A DNA stretch of 35,032 bases, taken from contig JACRJQ010000008.1 in assembly GCA_016215405.1 (NCBI GenBank), forward strand, positions 89,866 to 124,897. The letters run 5' to 3'. The notes below the pieces were generated by a model. That model was not told the origin of the DNA. It saw nothing but the letters and a program-made list of their open reading frames with translations, and made no database searches. Numbering within the stretch: the stretch's first letter is position 1; each line of letters opens with the position of its first letter. The position numbers were made by a program, and so were the translations under genes. This DNA is from Candidatus Tayloriibacteriota bacterium (GTDB taxonomy: Bacteria; Patescibacteriota; Minisyncoccia; Phycocordibacterales; UBA6065). Shown piece after piece: positions 24,962 through 32,894 of the stretch.

Positions 24962-25077
24962 GATCGGATAGAGCGCGGAGGAGGTGAGATTCGAACTCAC
25001 GGTCCCCTTGCGGAGACGACAGTTTTCAAGACTGTTCCATTAGACCGCTCTGGCACTCCTCCGCGCTCTATCCGATC
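24962..25077. repeat. 22-bp perfect inverted repeat bracketing tRNA-Ser
   Basis: GATCGGATAGAGCGCGGAGGAG (24962-24983) and its exact reverse complement (25056-25077). Confidence 0.95.
24976..25062 (-). tRNA. tRNA-Ser (anticodon UGA), no encoded CCA
   Basis: Cloverleaf with long variable arm; anticodon stem ACAGT/ACTGT with loop CTTGAAA; T-arm GTTCGAATC. Confidence 0.95.
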
Positions 25078-25177
25078 CATTGGCCCTTAAGTGGGCCAGC
25101 CCTATCGCAGCATCAACCTTACAACAAAACCTCCATAAAACGCAAAAAGCCGGCTTATGCCGGCCTTTCGCGACGCT

Positions 25178-25384
25178 TTAGACCGCCGCCGGCTTCTTCT
25201 TCGAGAAGAAGACGATGTAGATTATGTCGAGGACGGCGAGCGAATTTATAAGAAGGAGCGCGATGAACCACTTCTTGTGGCCGTTATGCGCCGCCTTCCA
25301 TAATGACACCCCCTTCCATGGCAGGGTCCAAAGCATGAGAAGGATTATCACCTCCCTCCCGTATGTCGCTAAAAACTGTTCCAT
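25178..25384 (-). CDS. Small membrane protein, DUF5652-like
   Basis: Two TM helices with LWTLPWKGVSLWKAAHNGHKKWFIALLLINSLAVLDIIYIVFF. Confidence 0.75.
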   Translation of the reverse strand: MEQFLATYGREVIILLMLWTLPWKGVSLWKAAHNGHKKWFIALLLINSLAVLDIIYIVFFSKKKPAAV

Positions 25385-25443
25385 GCCTAAGATTATAAAC
25401 CCTAGAGCCGTTTATCGAAAGCGATGTTATACTCAATCATCAT

Positions 25444-25902
25444 ATGAAAACCTTCTCATGGCAGACCCCCGAATACGCCTATAAGGAGAAAACTTCCGAC
25501 TGGTATTGGACGGTAGGCATCATCGCGGCGGCCCTCGTCGTCGTCTCCATAATATTCGGCAACGCCCTCTTCGGAGGCGTGATCGCGATCGCCGCGTTCT
25601 CGCTCGCCCTCTTCTCGTCGAGGAAGCCCCCTGTCGTATCGGTCGAGGTGAGCGATAAGGGCGTGAAGGTAGGAAAGATCCTCTACCCGTATCCGTCTCT
25701 CGATTCCTTCGGTATAGACGAGGAGCGCCTCGGCGGACCGAAGCTTTTCCTCAAATCCAAGAAAGTGGTGATGCCTCTCGTCGCGGTCCCGATCGCCCAT
25801 CCAGACATCGCAGAGCTCAGGGAGTTCCTCAGCGAAAGGCTCTCGGAAGAGACATTCGAGCAGACCCTCATGCAGGCGATATTCGAGAGGCTCGGATTCT
25901 AG
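25444..25902 (+). CDS. Hypothetical protein with two N-terminal TM helices
   Basis: MKTFSWQTPEYAYKEKTSDWYWTVGIIAAALVVVSIIFGNALFGGVIAIAAFSLALF; upstream TATACT at 25428. Confidence 0.7.
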   Translation: MKTFSWQTPEYAYKEKTSDWYWTVGIIAAALVVVSIIFGNALFGGVIAIAAFSLALFSSRKPPVVSVEVSDKGVKVGKILYPYPSLDSFGIDEERLGGPKLFLKSKKVVMPLVAVPIAHPDIAELREFLSERLSEETFEQTLMQAIFERLGF

Positions 25903-25960
25903 GACCGTTATTTTCTTTCAATTTTCTGCCTTTTGCTGTAAGTTAGAGAGCGCGTCGAAT

Positions 25961-26032
25961 CCCCCCGTCGTTCAATGGATAGGACATGAGTTTGCGGAAC
26001 TCAAGATTGAGGTTCGATTCCTCACGGGGGGA
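25961..26032 (+). tRNA. tRNA-Arg (anticodon GCG), no encoded CCA
   Basis: Acceptor CCCCCCG/CGGGGGG; D stem GTTC/GGAC; anticodon stem TGAGT/ACTCA with loop TTGCGGA; T arm TGAGG-TTCGATT-CCTCA; A in D-loop position 20. Confidence 0.92.
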
Positions 26033-26100
26033 CAATATATCGTGCGGAGCGAGATACGATCTCCGATTGGGGTACTGGCCCTGTAAGGACCGCTATCTCC

Positions 26101-26134
26101 AAGAAAAATCCCAGCCTAGGCTGGGATTTTTCTT
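26101..26134. terminator. 16-bp perfect hairpin AAGAAAAATCCCAGCC-ta-GGCTGGGATTTTTCTT
   Basis: Bidirectional terminator between tRNA-Arg and rpsT. Confidence 0.85.
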
Positions 26135-26396
26135 ACTTTATCTTCCTTATCATCGCCGAGAGGCGGGACTTCTTGCGGGACGCCGCGTTCCTCTTGATCG
26201 CGTTCGTCTTCGCGGCCTTATCGATCTCGGAGTAGGCCTGAGGGAGGAGCTTCATCGCCGCGGACTTGTTTCCCTGGGAGACGAGCTTCTTTATATCCTT
26301 CATCACGCCCGAGATCTCATCGCGGTGGCGGACATTGAACACTCGCTTGCGCTTCGATGCGCGGAGTGCCTTTTTAGCTGAAGATGTGATTGGCAT
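26133..26396 (-). CDS. rpsT: 30S ribosomal protein S20
   Basis: MPITSSAKKALRASKRKRVFNVRHRDEISGVMKDIKKLV..., NAIKRNAASRKKSRLSAMI. Confidence 0.93.
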   Translation of the reverse strand: MPITSSAKKALRASKRKRVFNVRHRDEISGVMKDIKKLVSQGNKSAAMKLLPQAYSEIDKAAKTNAIKRNAASRKKSRLSAMIRKIK

Positions 26397-26464
26397 ATGT
26401 GGGCGTTACTTTAACAGCAGGGCGCTGAAAAAGCAAGGCTGTGCGCGTTTTCCGGCCCACAGAG

Positions 26465-26470
26465 TATAAT
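26465..26470 (+). promoter_or_regulatory. -10 TATAAT, 6 nt upstream of GTG at 26477
   Basis: TATAAT-GTCAGC-GTG. Confidence 0.65.
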
Positions 26471-26476
26471 GTCAGC

Positions 26477-27043
26477 GTGATAACCCATATCAAAGGAACG
26501 GTCATAGATAAGGAGGAGCGCGCCGCCGTGATCGAGGTCGCGGGCATAGGCTATAGGGTGTTCGTCACCAGCACGACCCAAGAAAGGCTCCGCGAAGGCT
26601 CCGAAGCCTCCCTTTGGACCCACCTCGCGGTCCGCGAAGACTCGCAGAGCCTCTATGGCTTCCCCTCCAAAGACGAACTCTCTTTCTTCGAGCTCCTCAT
26701 ATCCATATCGGGGATAGGCCCGAAGACCGCCCTCGGCATCCTCAACGTCTCGTCCGTATCCAATATCCGCAAGGCCGTATCGACCGGAGACACCTCCCAT
26801 CTCACGAAGGTCTCGGGCGTTGGCTCGAAGCTCGCGAACAAGATCGTCCTCGAGCTTAAGGGCAAGTTCGGCGCCGAAGAAGAGTCCGGCATATCGCTAC
26901 GTGACGAGGTCGACGCCCTCGAGGCCCTCAAAGCCCTCGGCTTCGGGCACAAAGAAGCCCGAGACGCCCTCAAGGAAATCGAAGGGACGGTAACCGACAC
27001 CGGCGCTCGGGTGAAAAGGGCCTTAAAGATCCTAGGAAAGTAG
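26477..27043 (+). CDS. ruvA: Holliday junction DNA helicase subunit RuvA
   Basis: ITHIKGTVIDKEERAAVIEVAGIGYRVFV; ISGIGPKTALGIL; VSGVGSKLANKIVLELKGK; GTG start preferred over the ATG at 26441. Confidence 0.93.
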   Translation: MITHIKGTVIDKEERAAVIEVAGIGYRVFVTSTTQERLREGSEASLWTHLAVREDSQSLYGFPSKDELSFFELLISISGIGPKTALGILNVSSVSNIRKAVSTGDTSHLTKVSGVGSKLANKIVLELKGKFGAEEESGISLRDEVDALEALKALGFGHKEARDALKEIEGTVTDTGARVKRALKILGK

Positions 27044-27045
27044 CG

Positions 27046-28311
27046 ATGCTCGAACAGAACCTCTATCGCCTCAAAAAACTCATCCCCGCGCGATTCTTTG
27101 CGGGAGTCCAGCCGGCATATCACTATGCGATGGCGCTGTGGGGCGCTCTCTATCACGCGTTCCCTTCCCGGCACATGACGGTGATCGCGGTCACAGGGAC
27201 CAAAGGAAAGAGCTCTGTCGTGGAGATCTTAAACGCGATATTCGAAGAGGCTGGATACAAGACGGCCCTCACCAACACCATAAGGTTCAAGGTCGGAAAC
27301 GAGAGCGAGGAGAATCTCTACAAGATGTCGATGCCGGGCCGGACGTTCATGCAGGCGTTCCTCGCTAGAGCGGCGAAGGCGGGTTGCACCCACGCGATAC
27401 TCGAGGTGACGAGCCAGGGCGCCTCTCTCTTTCGCCATAAGTTCATCGACTTCGACGGGCTCGTATTCACCAACCTCGCGCCCGAGCACATCGAGGCTCA
27501 CGGTTCGTTCGATAACTATATCGCCGCGAAACTCTCGATAGCTGACGCCGTCGTGAGATCGAAAAAGAAGAGAACGGTCCTTGTCGCGAACGCCGACGAC
27601 GAGAAGTCAGAGAGATTCCTCGCGAAGGCGTTCAAGGAGAAAAAGACCTACTCGCTGTCAGATGCGAAGCCCTACGTCCTCCATAAAGAAGGTTTCGAGA
27701 TGACGGCGCGAGGCGTCCCGATGAGGTCCCGCCTCTCAGGGGACTTCAATATACAGAACGAGCTCGCGGCGATAACGATGGCCGAGGCTTTCGGAGTGTC
27801 GGCCGAGGTGGCGAAGAGAGCAATCGAAAAATTCTCGGGCATCCCCGGACGCGTCCAGAGGATAGACGAAGGACAGGACTTCACCGTGATAGTCGACTAC
27901 GCCCATACCCCTGATTCTCTCCAAAAGCTCTATGACGTCTTCCAAGGTTCGAGGCGTATCTGCGTCTTGGGGAACACGGGCGGCGGGCGCGATACATGGA
28001 AGCGAGACGAGATGGCGAAGATCGCCGAGAGGTCGTGCGACGAGATAATACTCACGAACGAGGACCCTTACGACGACGATCCGAGAAAGATCCTCTCGGA
28101 CATGGCGGAAGCTATGACGGAGAAGAGGCCTCAGATCGTGCTCGACAGGCGCGAAGCGATACGCGCCGCCCTTCAGACCGCGAAGACTGGCGATTCCGTC
28201 CTTATCACCGGCAAAGGGACCGATCCTTACATCATGGGTCCCAACAACACGAAAATCCCTTGGAGCGATGCGGCGGTAGTCCGCGAGGAGATAGCGAAGC
28301 TCGGAAAATAA
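27046..28311 (+). CDS. Mur ligase family, MurE-like UDP-MurNAc-peptide synthetase
   Basis: VTGTKGKSSVVEILNAIFEEAGYKTALTNT; FDGLVFTNLAPEHIEAHGSFDNY; GIPGRVQRIDEGQDFTVIVDYAHTPDSL; TNEDPYDDDP. Confidence 0.92.
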   Translation: MLEQNLYRLKKLIPARFFAGVQPAYHYAMALWGALYHAFPSRHMTVIAVTGTKGKSSVVEILNAIFEEAGYKTALTNTIRFKVGNESEENLYKMSMPGRTFMQAFLARAAKAGCTHAILEVTSQGASLFRHKFIDFDGLVFTNLAPEHIEAHGSFDNYIAAKLSIADAVVRSKKKRTVLVANADDEKSERFLAKAFKEKKTYSLSDAKPYVLHKEGFEMTARGVPMRSRLSGDFNIQNELAAITMAEAFGVSAEVAKRAIEKFSGIPGRVQRIDEGQDFTVIVDYAHTPDSLQKLYDVFQGSRRICVLGNTGGGRDTWKRDEMAKIAERSCDEIILTNEDPYDDDPRKILSDMAEAMTEKRPQIVLDRREAIRAALQTAKTGDSVLITGKGTDPYIMGPNNTKIPWSDAAVVREEIAKLGK

Positions 28312-28323
28312 AATCGTCAAAGA

Positions 28324-29559
28324 CTATTCCGCGAAGAGGGCATTGAGCACCTGCCTCGTCCTCTCTCCTACCCTCCCCGTCTCGCCCTCGATCGAGTATT
28401 TCTTCTGGAAGAGAGCGACAGACGATCTCGTACACGCCCCGAAGAGCCCCGATATCGGACAGTCGTAAAGGGTCTTGCCTTCCGGAGGATAGACTCCATT
28501 CCACGCGAGGGCTATCTGAAGGGCAAGGACGTCAACGCGATAGGTCTGCGCGGACGCAAGGTCTTTCTTCCATTCATACGGCAAGATGGCCACCTCGCGG
28601 CGAGGATTGTCCTCTGCGTCGGGAGAGAAGAACGCCTTGAGCCCGAGATACGTCTGATAGGCATACTCGCGCAAGACAGCGTCCCTTACCGCGGGGTCTT
28701 GGAACTGAGGCTCGTATATATAGCCGTACTCCACGAGCATCGAAGGCACCTCGGCCGTATTGTATCTGCCGACGGCGACGAGCTCTCGGTCCTCTACGAT
28801 CCCCTCTTTCTCGCGGGGCGCGTTGCTCACCGAGAGGAGCTCGCCGAAGCGGTCCTTGAGCGCCTGGGCAACGTAGCGCGAAGCGGAGGAGTTCGAATAC
28901 TGCCTCGCAGGAACGTAGATCGCGTAGCCGGAGAGCTCGCCTGGCCTGTTGCGCTTGCGCGAGCCGTAATCGTTTATATGTATGTGTATGGCGAAATCGA
29001 AATCGCTCTCGCCGAGCCATTTGTTTATCCCATAGAGCCTCAGAGCGACGTCGCTCGCGACGGTCTGGTGAGAGACTCCCGCCTTCGGAAAAGAGAGCTC
29101 GCCCTCCTCCACGAGCCGCTCGGTCATGCTCGCCTGTTCGTTCCTCCATGCCTGTATCTCCTCTCGCTTCGCCACGAAATACTCGGCGAGCTCAGGATTC
29201 CAGCCGTCTTTGCCGCGGCCCAAGACGACCTCGAACCGAGGATCGTCCTCGAGGAATCCTCGCAGATAGGAAGCGAGAGCGAGATTGAGGTCGCGCTCCT
29301 TGACCGAGCCGTACTCCGCCCCTCCGTAATCGGGCTCGTGGCCGGGCATGAGGAATATCCTCACCCTGCTTTGAGGAATGGTCGTGGTCGCCTCGGCGTA
29401 TTTCTCCTTAAGGTCCTTGGTGCGTACGGTATCCGCGCCGAAGGTGGCAGCCATATTCCCCGTCTCCGCCCACTCTGATATGCGCCCCTCTTGCGAGAGC
29501 GCGTAAAGAGAGACCGCGATGACGGCGACAGCCGCGAAGCTCTGTAGATAGGATTTCAT
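28324..29559 (-). CDS. Secreted N-acetylmuramoyl-L-alanine amidase-like protein with C-terminal peptidoglycan-binding domain
   Basis: RIFLMPGHEPDYGGAEYG, DFAIHIHINDY, SMLVEYGYIYEP; C-terminal SGLFGACTRSSVALFQKKYSIEGETGRVGERTRQVLN. Confidence 0.75.
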   Translation of the reverse strand: MKSYLQSFAAVAVIAVSLYALSQEGRISEWAETGNMAATFGADTVRTKDLKEKYAEATTTIPQSRVRIFLMPGHEPDYGGAEYGSVKERDLNLALASYLRGFLEDDPRFEVVLGRGKDGWNPELAEYFVAKREEIQAWRNEQASMTERLVEEGELSFPKAGVSHQTVASDVALRLYGINKWLGESDFDFAIHIHINDYGSRKRNRPGELSGYAIYVPARQYSNSSASRYVAQALKDRFGELLSVSNAPREKEGIVEDRELVAVGRYNTAEVPSMLVEYGYIYEPQFQDPAVRDAVLREYAYQTYLGLKAFFSPDAEDNPRREVAILPYEWKKDLASAQTYRVDVLALQIALAWNGVYPPEGKTLYDCPISGLFGACTRSSVALFQKKYSIEGETGRVGERTRQVLNALFAE

Positions 29560-29603
29560 AGCGTTTGCTACATTAAAGCATCCGTTTGTTATAAGGTATA
29601 GGC

Positions 29604-30545
29604 ATGCCCGAGCTGCCCGAGGTACAGACTACGGTCGACGGTATAAATGCTCTCGCGAAAGGCGCGTCGATAAAAGACGTGTGGACCGACTACGGGAGCG
29701 CGTTTCATGCCGGAAAAGACGATATCAAAGACCCGGATTTCTTCGCGCGCTTCAAAAAGCTCGTCCGAGGGGCGCGGATCGAAGGAGCGGCGAGGAGGGC
29801 AAAGAACGTCCTCATCGCGCTCTCCAACGGGCGCACGGTCATCGTCCATATGAAGATGACGGGCCATTTCCTCTACGGCAGATACGAGAAGCGAAAGAGC
29901 GGAAAGGACGGGAAGGAAGAATGGCTCGCCTCAGGACCGGGCCCTTTGCGCGACGATCCGTTCAACCGGCACATCCGGCTCGTCTTTATCCTTGATAACG
30001 GAAGGCACCTCGCCCTCTCCGACCTGCGCCGGTTCGCAAAAGTCACGATAGCGGAGAGCGATCGCTTGCACGAGTCGAAGCATCTCTCTGAGAGCGGCCC
30101 TGAGCCTCTCGACCCTTCGTTCGACCTTCAGGCGCTCGAAGCTCGCCTCGCCCGGCGTCCTCAAGCTCCTATAAAGCTCGCCCTCATGGATCACACCCTC
30201 GTCGCGGGCATAGGCAACATATATTCGGACGAGATCCTGTGGCGAGCTGGCGTCCACCCTCTAGAGAAGGCGAAAGACGTCCCGAAAGGAAAGGTCGCTC
30301 TCATATTCGCCGCCATGAAGGAGACCTTGAGGAGGGGCATCGCTCTCGGCGGCGACTCGATGTCCGACTACCGAAACGTCCTCGGGCTCGAAGGGAAATT
30401 CCAAGAGAGGCATAGGGCGTACAGGAGGACCGGAGAGAGATGCTCGAAAGCCGGCTGCAAAGGCGTCATAAGGCGGATAAAGATAGGAGGAAGGAGCGGG
30501 CATTATTGCGACCTCCACCAGAAAAAGCGAGCCCCTAAGCCTTGA
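29604..30545 (+). CDS. mutM: Formamidopyrimidine-DNA glycosylase
   Basis: MPELPEVQTTVDGI; IALMDHTLVAGIGNIYSDEILWRAGVHPLEKA; C-terminal zinc finger with altered spacing/ligand. Confidence 0.95.
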   Translation: MPELPEVQTTVDGINALAKGASIKDVWTDYGSAFHAGKDDIKDPDFFARFKKLVRGARIEGAARRAKNVLIALSNGRTVIVHMKMTGHFLYGRYEKRKSGKDGKEEWLASGPGPLRDDPFNRHIRLVFILDNGRHLALSDLRRFAKVTIAESDRLHESKHLSESGPEPLDPSFDLQALEARLARRPQAPIKLALMDHTLVAGIGNIYSDEILWRAGVHPLEKAKDVPKGKVALIFAAMKETLRRGIALGGDSMSDYRNVLGLEGKFQERHRAYRRTGERCSKAGCKGVIRRIKIGGRSGHYCDLHQKKRAPKP

Positions 30546-30576
30546 TAGTTTAATCCTTCTATTCGATACTTACGCT

Positions 30577-31548
30577 ATGGATTTCCTCAAGAGCCTCAAC
30601 GAAGAGTTCGGCTGGTTCATATGGGGCCTCCTCGGCCTCGGCCTCATCTGGTTCTTTACCGGAGGAGCGAACAATCCGAGCGCGCACGAAGGCCAATTCA
30701 TAAAGCCCCTCGCGCCTCTCGATACCGGCGAGATATACGGCGACTACTACAGCGGAAAGCCTAATTACGGCAAGGAGTCGCTCAACCTCCCAGAGTCTCC
30801 GGCCGAAGCGGTGCGCAAAGCCGCGAACGTCCTCGAAGGCTTCCTTGCCGAAGCCGAAGAAGCGAAGCAGGTCCATATCACCTCCCTCCTCGCCAAAGGG
30901 CTATATTTCGACGGCATAGCGGGCGCCAAGCGCGACGACCCAGACGAGGAGTATCTGCGCATCGTGTCGAGCGAGCACGCCAAAGGAAAGATCTCGCTCT
31001 CAGGCCTCGTCCTTAGAGGAGTAAGCCTCGGCTCGGCTGCGCCTCTCCCGAGAGCAGACGAGCTCCCCATACTCGGCACGAGCGCCAAGAAGACCGATGT
31101 GATCCTCTCGCCCGGGGGCAGAGCCCTCATATCTTCGGGAAGATCCCCTATCGGCACGTCCTTTAGGGCGAACATCTGCTCGGGATACCTCGACCAGTTC
31201 CAAGAATACTCGCCGGGCCTCGTCGCAGAGTGCCCAGAGCCCCTCGCCGAGCTCGCGCTCGTAGGCCCCGCCCTGGAAGCGCCTTGTCGCGACTTCATCG
31301 AAAAGCTCCCGCGGTGCAGGATATATCAAGGAAGATTCCCTTCCGACGTGTCGGCTGCCTGTCGGTCTTTCGTAGCCGAGAGCCTCAACTACAACTCATG
31401 CACCCTGCGCCACCAGAAAGACGCGGGCTTCTACAAGGACGAATGGAGGCTCTTCCTCGACCAGGAAGCCGAGATGTGGGGCAACAAGAACGAGATCATC
31501 CGCCTGCTCGACCCCAAAGGAAGCACGATAGACGCGATCACGTACTAG
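30577..31548 (+). CDS. Hypothetical membrane-anchored protein with Cys-containing C-terminal domain
   Basis: N-terminal TM FIWGLLGLGLIWFFTGG; C-terminal region with several Cys (RANICSGYLDQFQEYSPGLVAECPEPL...APCRDFIEKLPRCRIYQG...AACRSFVAESLNYNSC). Confidence 0.65.
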   Translation: MDFLKSLNEEFGWFIWGLLGLGLIWFFTGGANNPSAHEGQFIKPLAPLDTGEIYGDYYSGKPNYGKESLNLPESPAEAVRKAANVLEGFLAEAEEAKQVHITSLLAKGLYFDGIAGAKRDDPDEEYLRIVSSEHAKGKISLSGLVLRGVSLGSAAPLPRADELPILGTSAKKTDVILSPGGRALISSGRSPIGTSFRANICSGYLDQFQEYSPGLVAECPEPLAELALVGPALEAPCRDFIEKLPRCRIYQGRFPSDVSAACRSFVAESLNYNSCTLRHQKDAGFYKDEWRLFLDQEAEMWGNKNEIIRLLDPKGSTIDAITY

Positions 31549-31558
31549 GCGCTCCCTC

Positions 31559-32035
31559 CTATCTGTCGAACCACCTGAAAAGCACGATCCCGGCAGAGAC
31601 CGAGACGTTGAGCGACTCCTTCTGTCCCCTCATGGGTATCTCTGCGACGAGGTCCGATATCGAGAGGACCGATCGGGAGACGCCGGAGACCTCGTTCCCG
31701 AATACGACGAGGGATTTCCGGGCGGGTTTTATCTCCTTATAATCGACCGACCCTTTTCCCTGCTCGACAGAGAGAACCTCGAACCCATCATCCTTGAGCT
31801 TCGAGATCAGAGCGATAGGATCTTCCAGATACTGCCAGGCGACGCTCTTTTCGGCGCCGAGAGAGCATTTCGCGAAGTCCGTACGAGGCCCGTTAAAGCG
31901 ATCGAGAGGGGTCGGCGTATAGCCCGTGAGGTAGATCTTGGAGACTCCGACAGCGTCGGCGGTACGGAATATCGCCCCGACGTTATGGACGGAACGGATG
32001 TCGTGCAGAAGGAGCGCAATCTCGCGTCTATTCAT
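31559..32035 (-). CDS. SpoU/TrmH-family RNA 2'-O-methyltransferase
   Basis: LLLHDIRSVHNVGAIFRTADAVGVSKIYLTGYTP; LVVFGNEVSGVS; IPMRGQKESLNVSVSAGIVLF. Confidence 0.93.
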   Translation of the reverse strand: MNRREIALLLHDIRSVHNVGAIFRTADAVGVSKIYLTGYTPTPLDRFNGPRTDFAKCSLGAEKSVAWQYLEDPIALISKLKDDGFEVLSVEQGKGSVDYKEIKPARKSLVVFGNEVSGVSRSVLSISDLVAEIPMRGQKESLNVSVSAGIVLFRWFDR

Positions 32036-32041
32036 ATCACA

Positions 32042-32047
32042 ATACTA
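32042..32047 (-). promoter_or_regulatory. -10-like TAGTAT, 6 nt upstream of ATG at 32035
   Basis: TAGTAT-TGTGAT-ATG on the minus strand. Confidence 0.5.
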
Positions 32048-32099
32048 ACCGTAAATTGTCATTTAGCAATTTTCTGCTATCATCAACATGCTTTTTTAT

Positions 32100-32172
32100 C
32101 CGCCCATAGCTCAGTCGGTAGAGCAGCTCCCTTTTAAGGAGATGGTCCCAGGTTCGATTCCTGGTGGGCGGA
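32100..32172 (+). tRNA. tRNA-Lys (anticodon UUU), no encoded CCA
   Basis: Acceptor CCGCCCA/TGGGCGG, D arm GCTC/GAGC, anticodon loop CTTTTAA, T arm CCAGG-TTCGATT-CCTGG. Confidence 0.95.
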
Positions 32173-32180
32173 CAAACGTA

Positions 32181-32205
32181 AAAATCCTGCCTGTGGCAGG
32201 ATTTT
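32181..32205 (+). terminator. Hairpin AAAATCCTGCC-tgt-GGCAGGATTTT downstream of tRNA-Lys
   Basis: 11-bp perfect stem with T run. Confidence 0.75.
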
Positions 32206-32332
32206 AGCTTGGCCGAGCCGCGGGTATATCGCGAGCCCAGAGCGATACCAAGGCGGGGTCGCGGAATTCGCGAGCGACGGTGAGCGAAGATCCGTGACGA
32301 CAAGGACCTGCGCCTCAGAAAAGCCGCAAATG

Positions 32333-32351
32333 AATCCGCCCGAGGCGGATT
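32333..32351. repeat. Short hairpin AATCCGCCCGAGGCGGATT
   Basis: One mismatch from the hairpin at 6652-6670. Confidence 0.8.
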
Positions 32352-32532
32352 TCTAGTTTGGCTGGACTGAAGCGATGCTCTACGTTTCGAAAGATCGCGA
32401 CGATAGAACCATAAAAGTGCATAACTCCTTTGACACCTCGCGCATAGGGAGCTAACCTTTTCCTGTCGCGCCCCATTCGGAGCGCGAACCTCACGCGAAG
32501 GTCTATCGCGAGCTCTTCAAATATCCAGCATC

Positions 32533-32844
32533 ATGTCTACTGGGGCAACCGCCACTGCCAAGGAAACGCTCATCGTAAGTCGCACAGGCGACCCGAAATG
32601 GTTCTTCCTCCCACCGGGAACGGAGATCCCCCTCAAACAAAGGCTCAAGGAGCCGCAGACCTTCCGAATGGGAGGCCTGAACTTCTACAGCGCTGAAGCC
32701 GAAGACCTCGGCCCGAACCAGCGTCAGCGATATTTCTTGTTCTCCGTCTCGATGGAGAACGCGCTCAAGCTCCCGGAGGAAGTAACCTCCAAATTCAATT
32801 TCCCCCCGTCAGAAAAATACCCCCACGGCATCGTCAACGAATAG
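32533..32844 (+). CDS. Hypothetical protein
   Basis: 103-aa ORF without a stronger competing frame. Confidence 0.5.
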   Translation: MSTGATATAKETLIVSRTGDPKWFFLPPGTEIPLKQRLKEPQTFRMGGLNFYSAEAEDLGPNQRQRYFLFSVSMENALKLPEEVTSKFNFPPSEKYPHGIVNE

Positions 32845-32894
32845 ACGGCCGGAGGGAGGCTTTCGAGGCTCGCGCATCGCGCGGGCCTTTAGTT

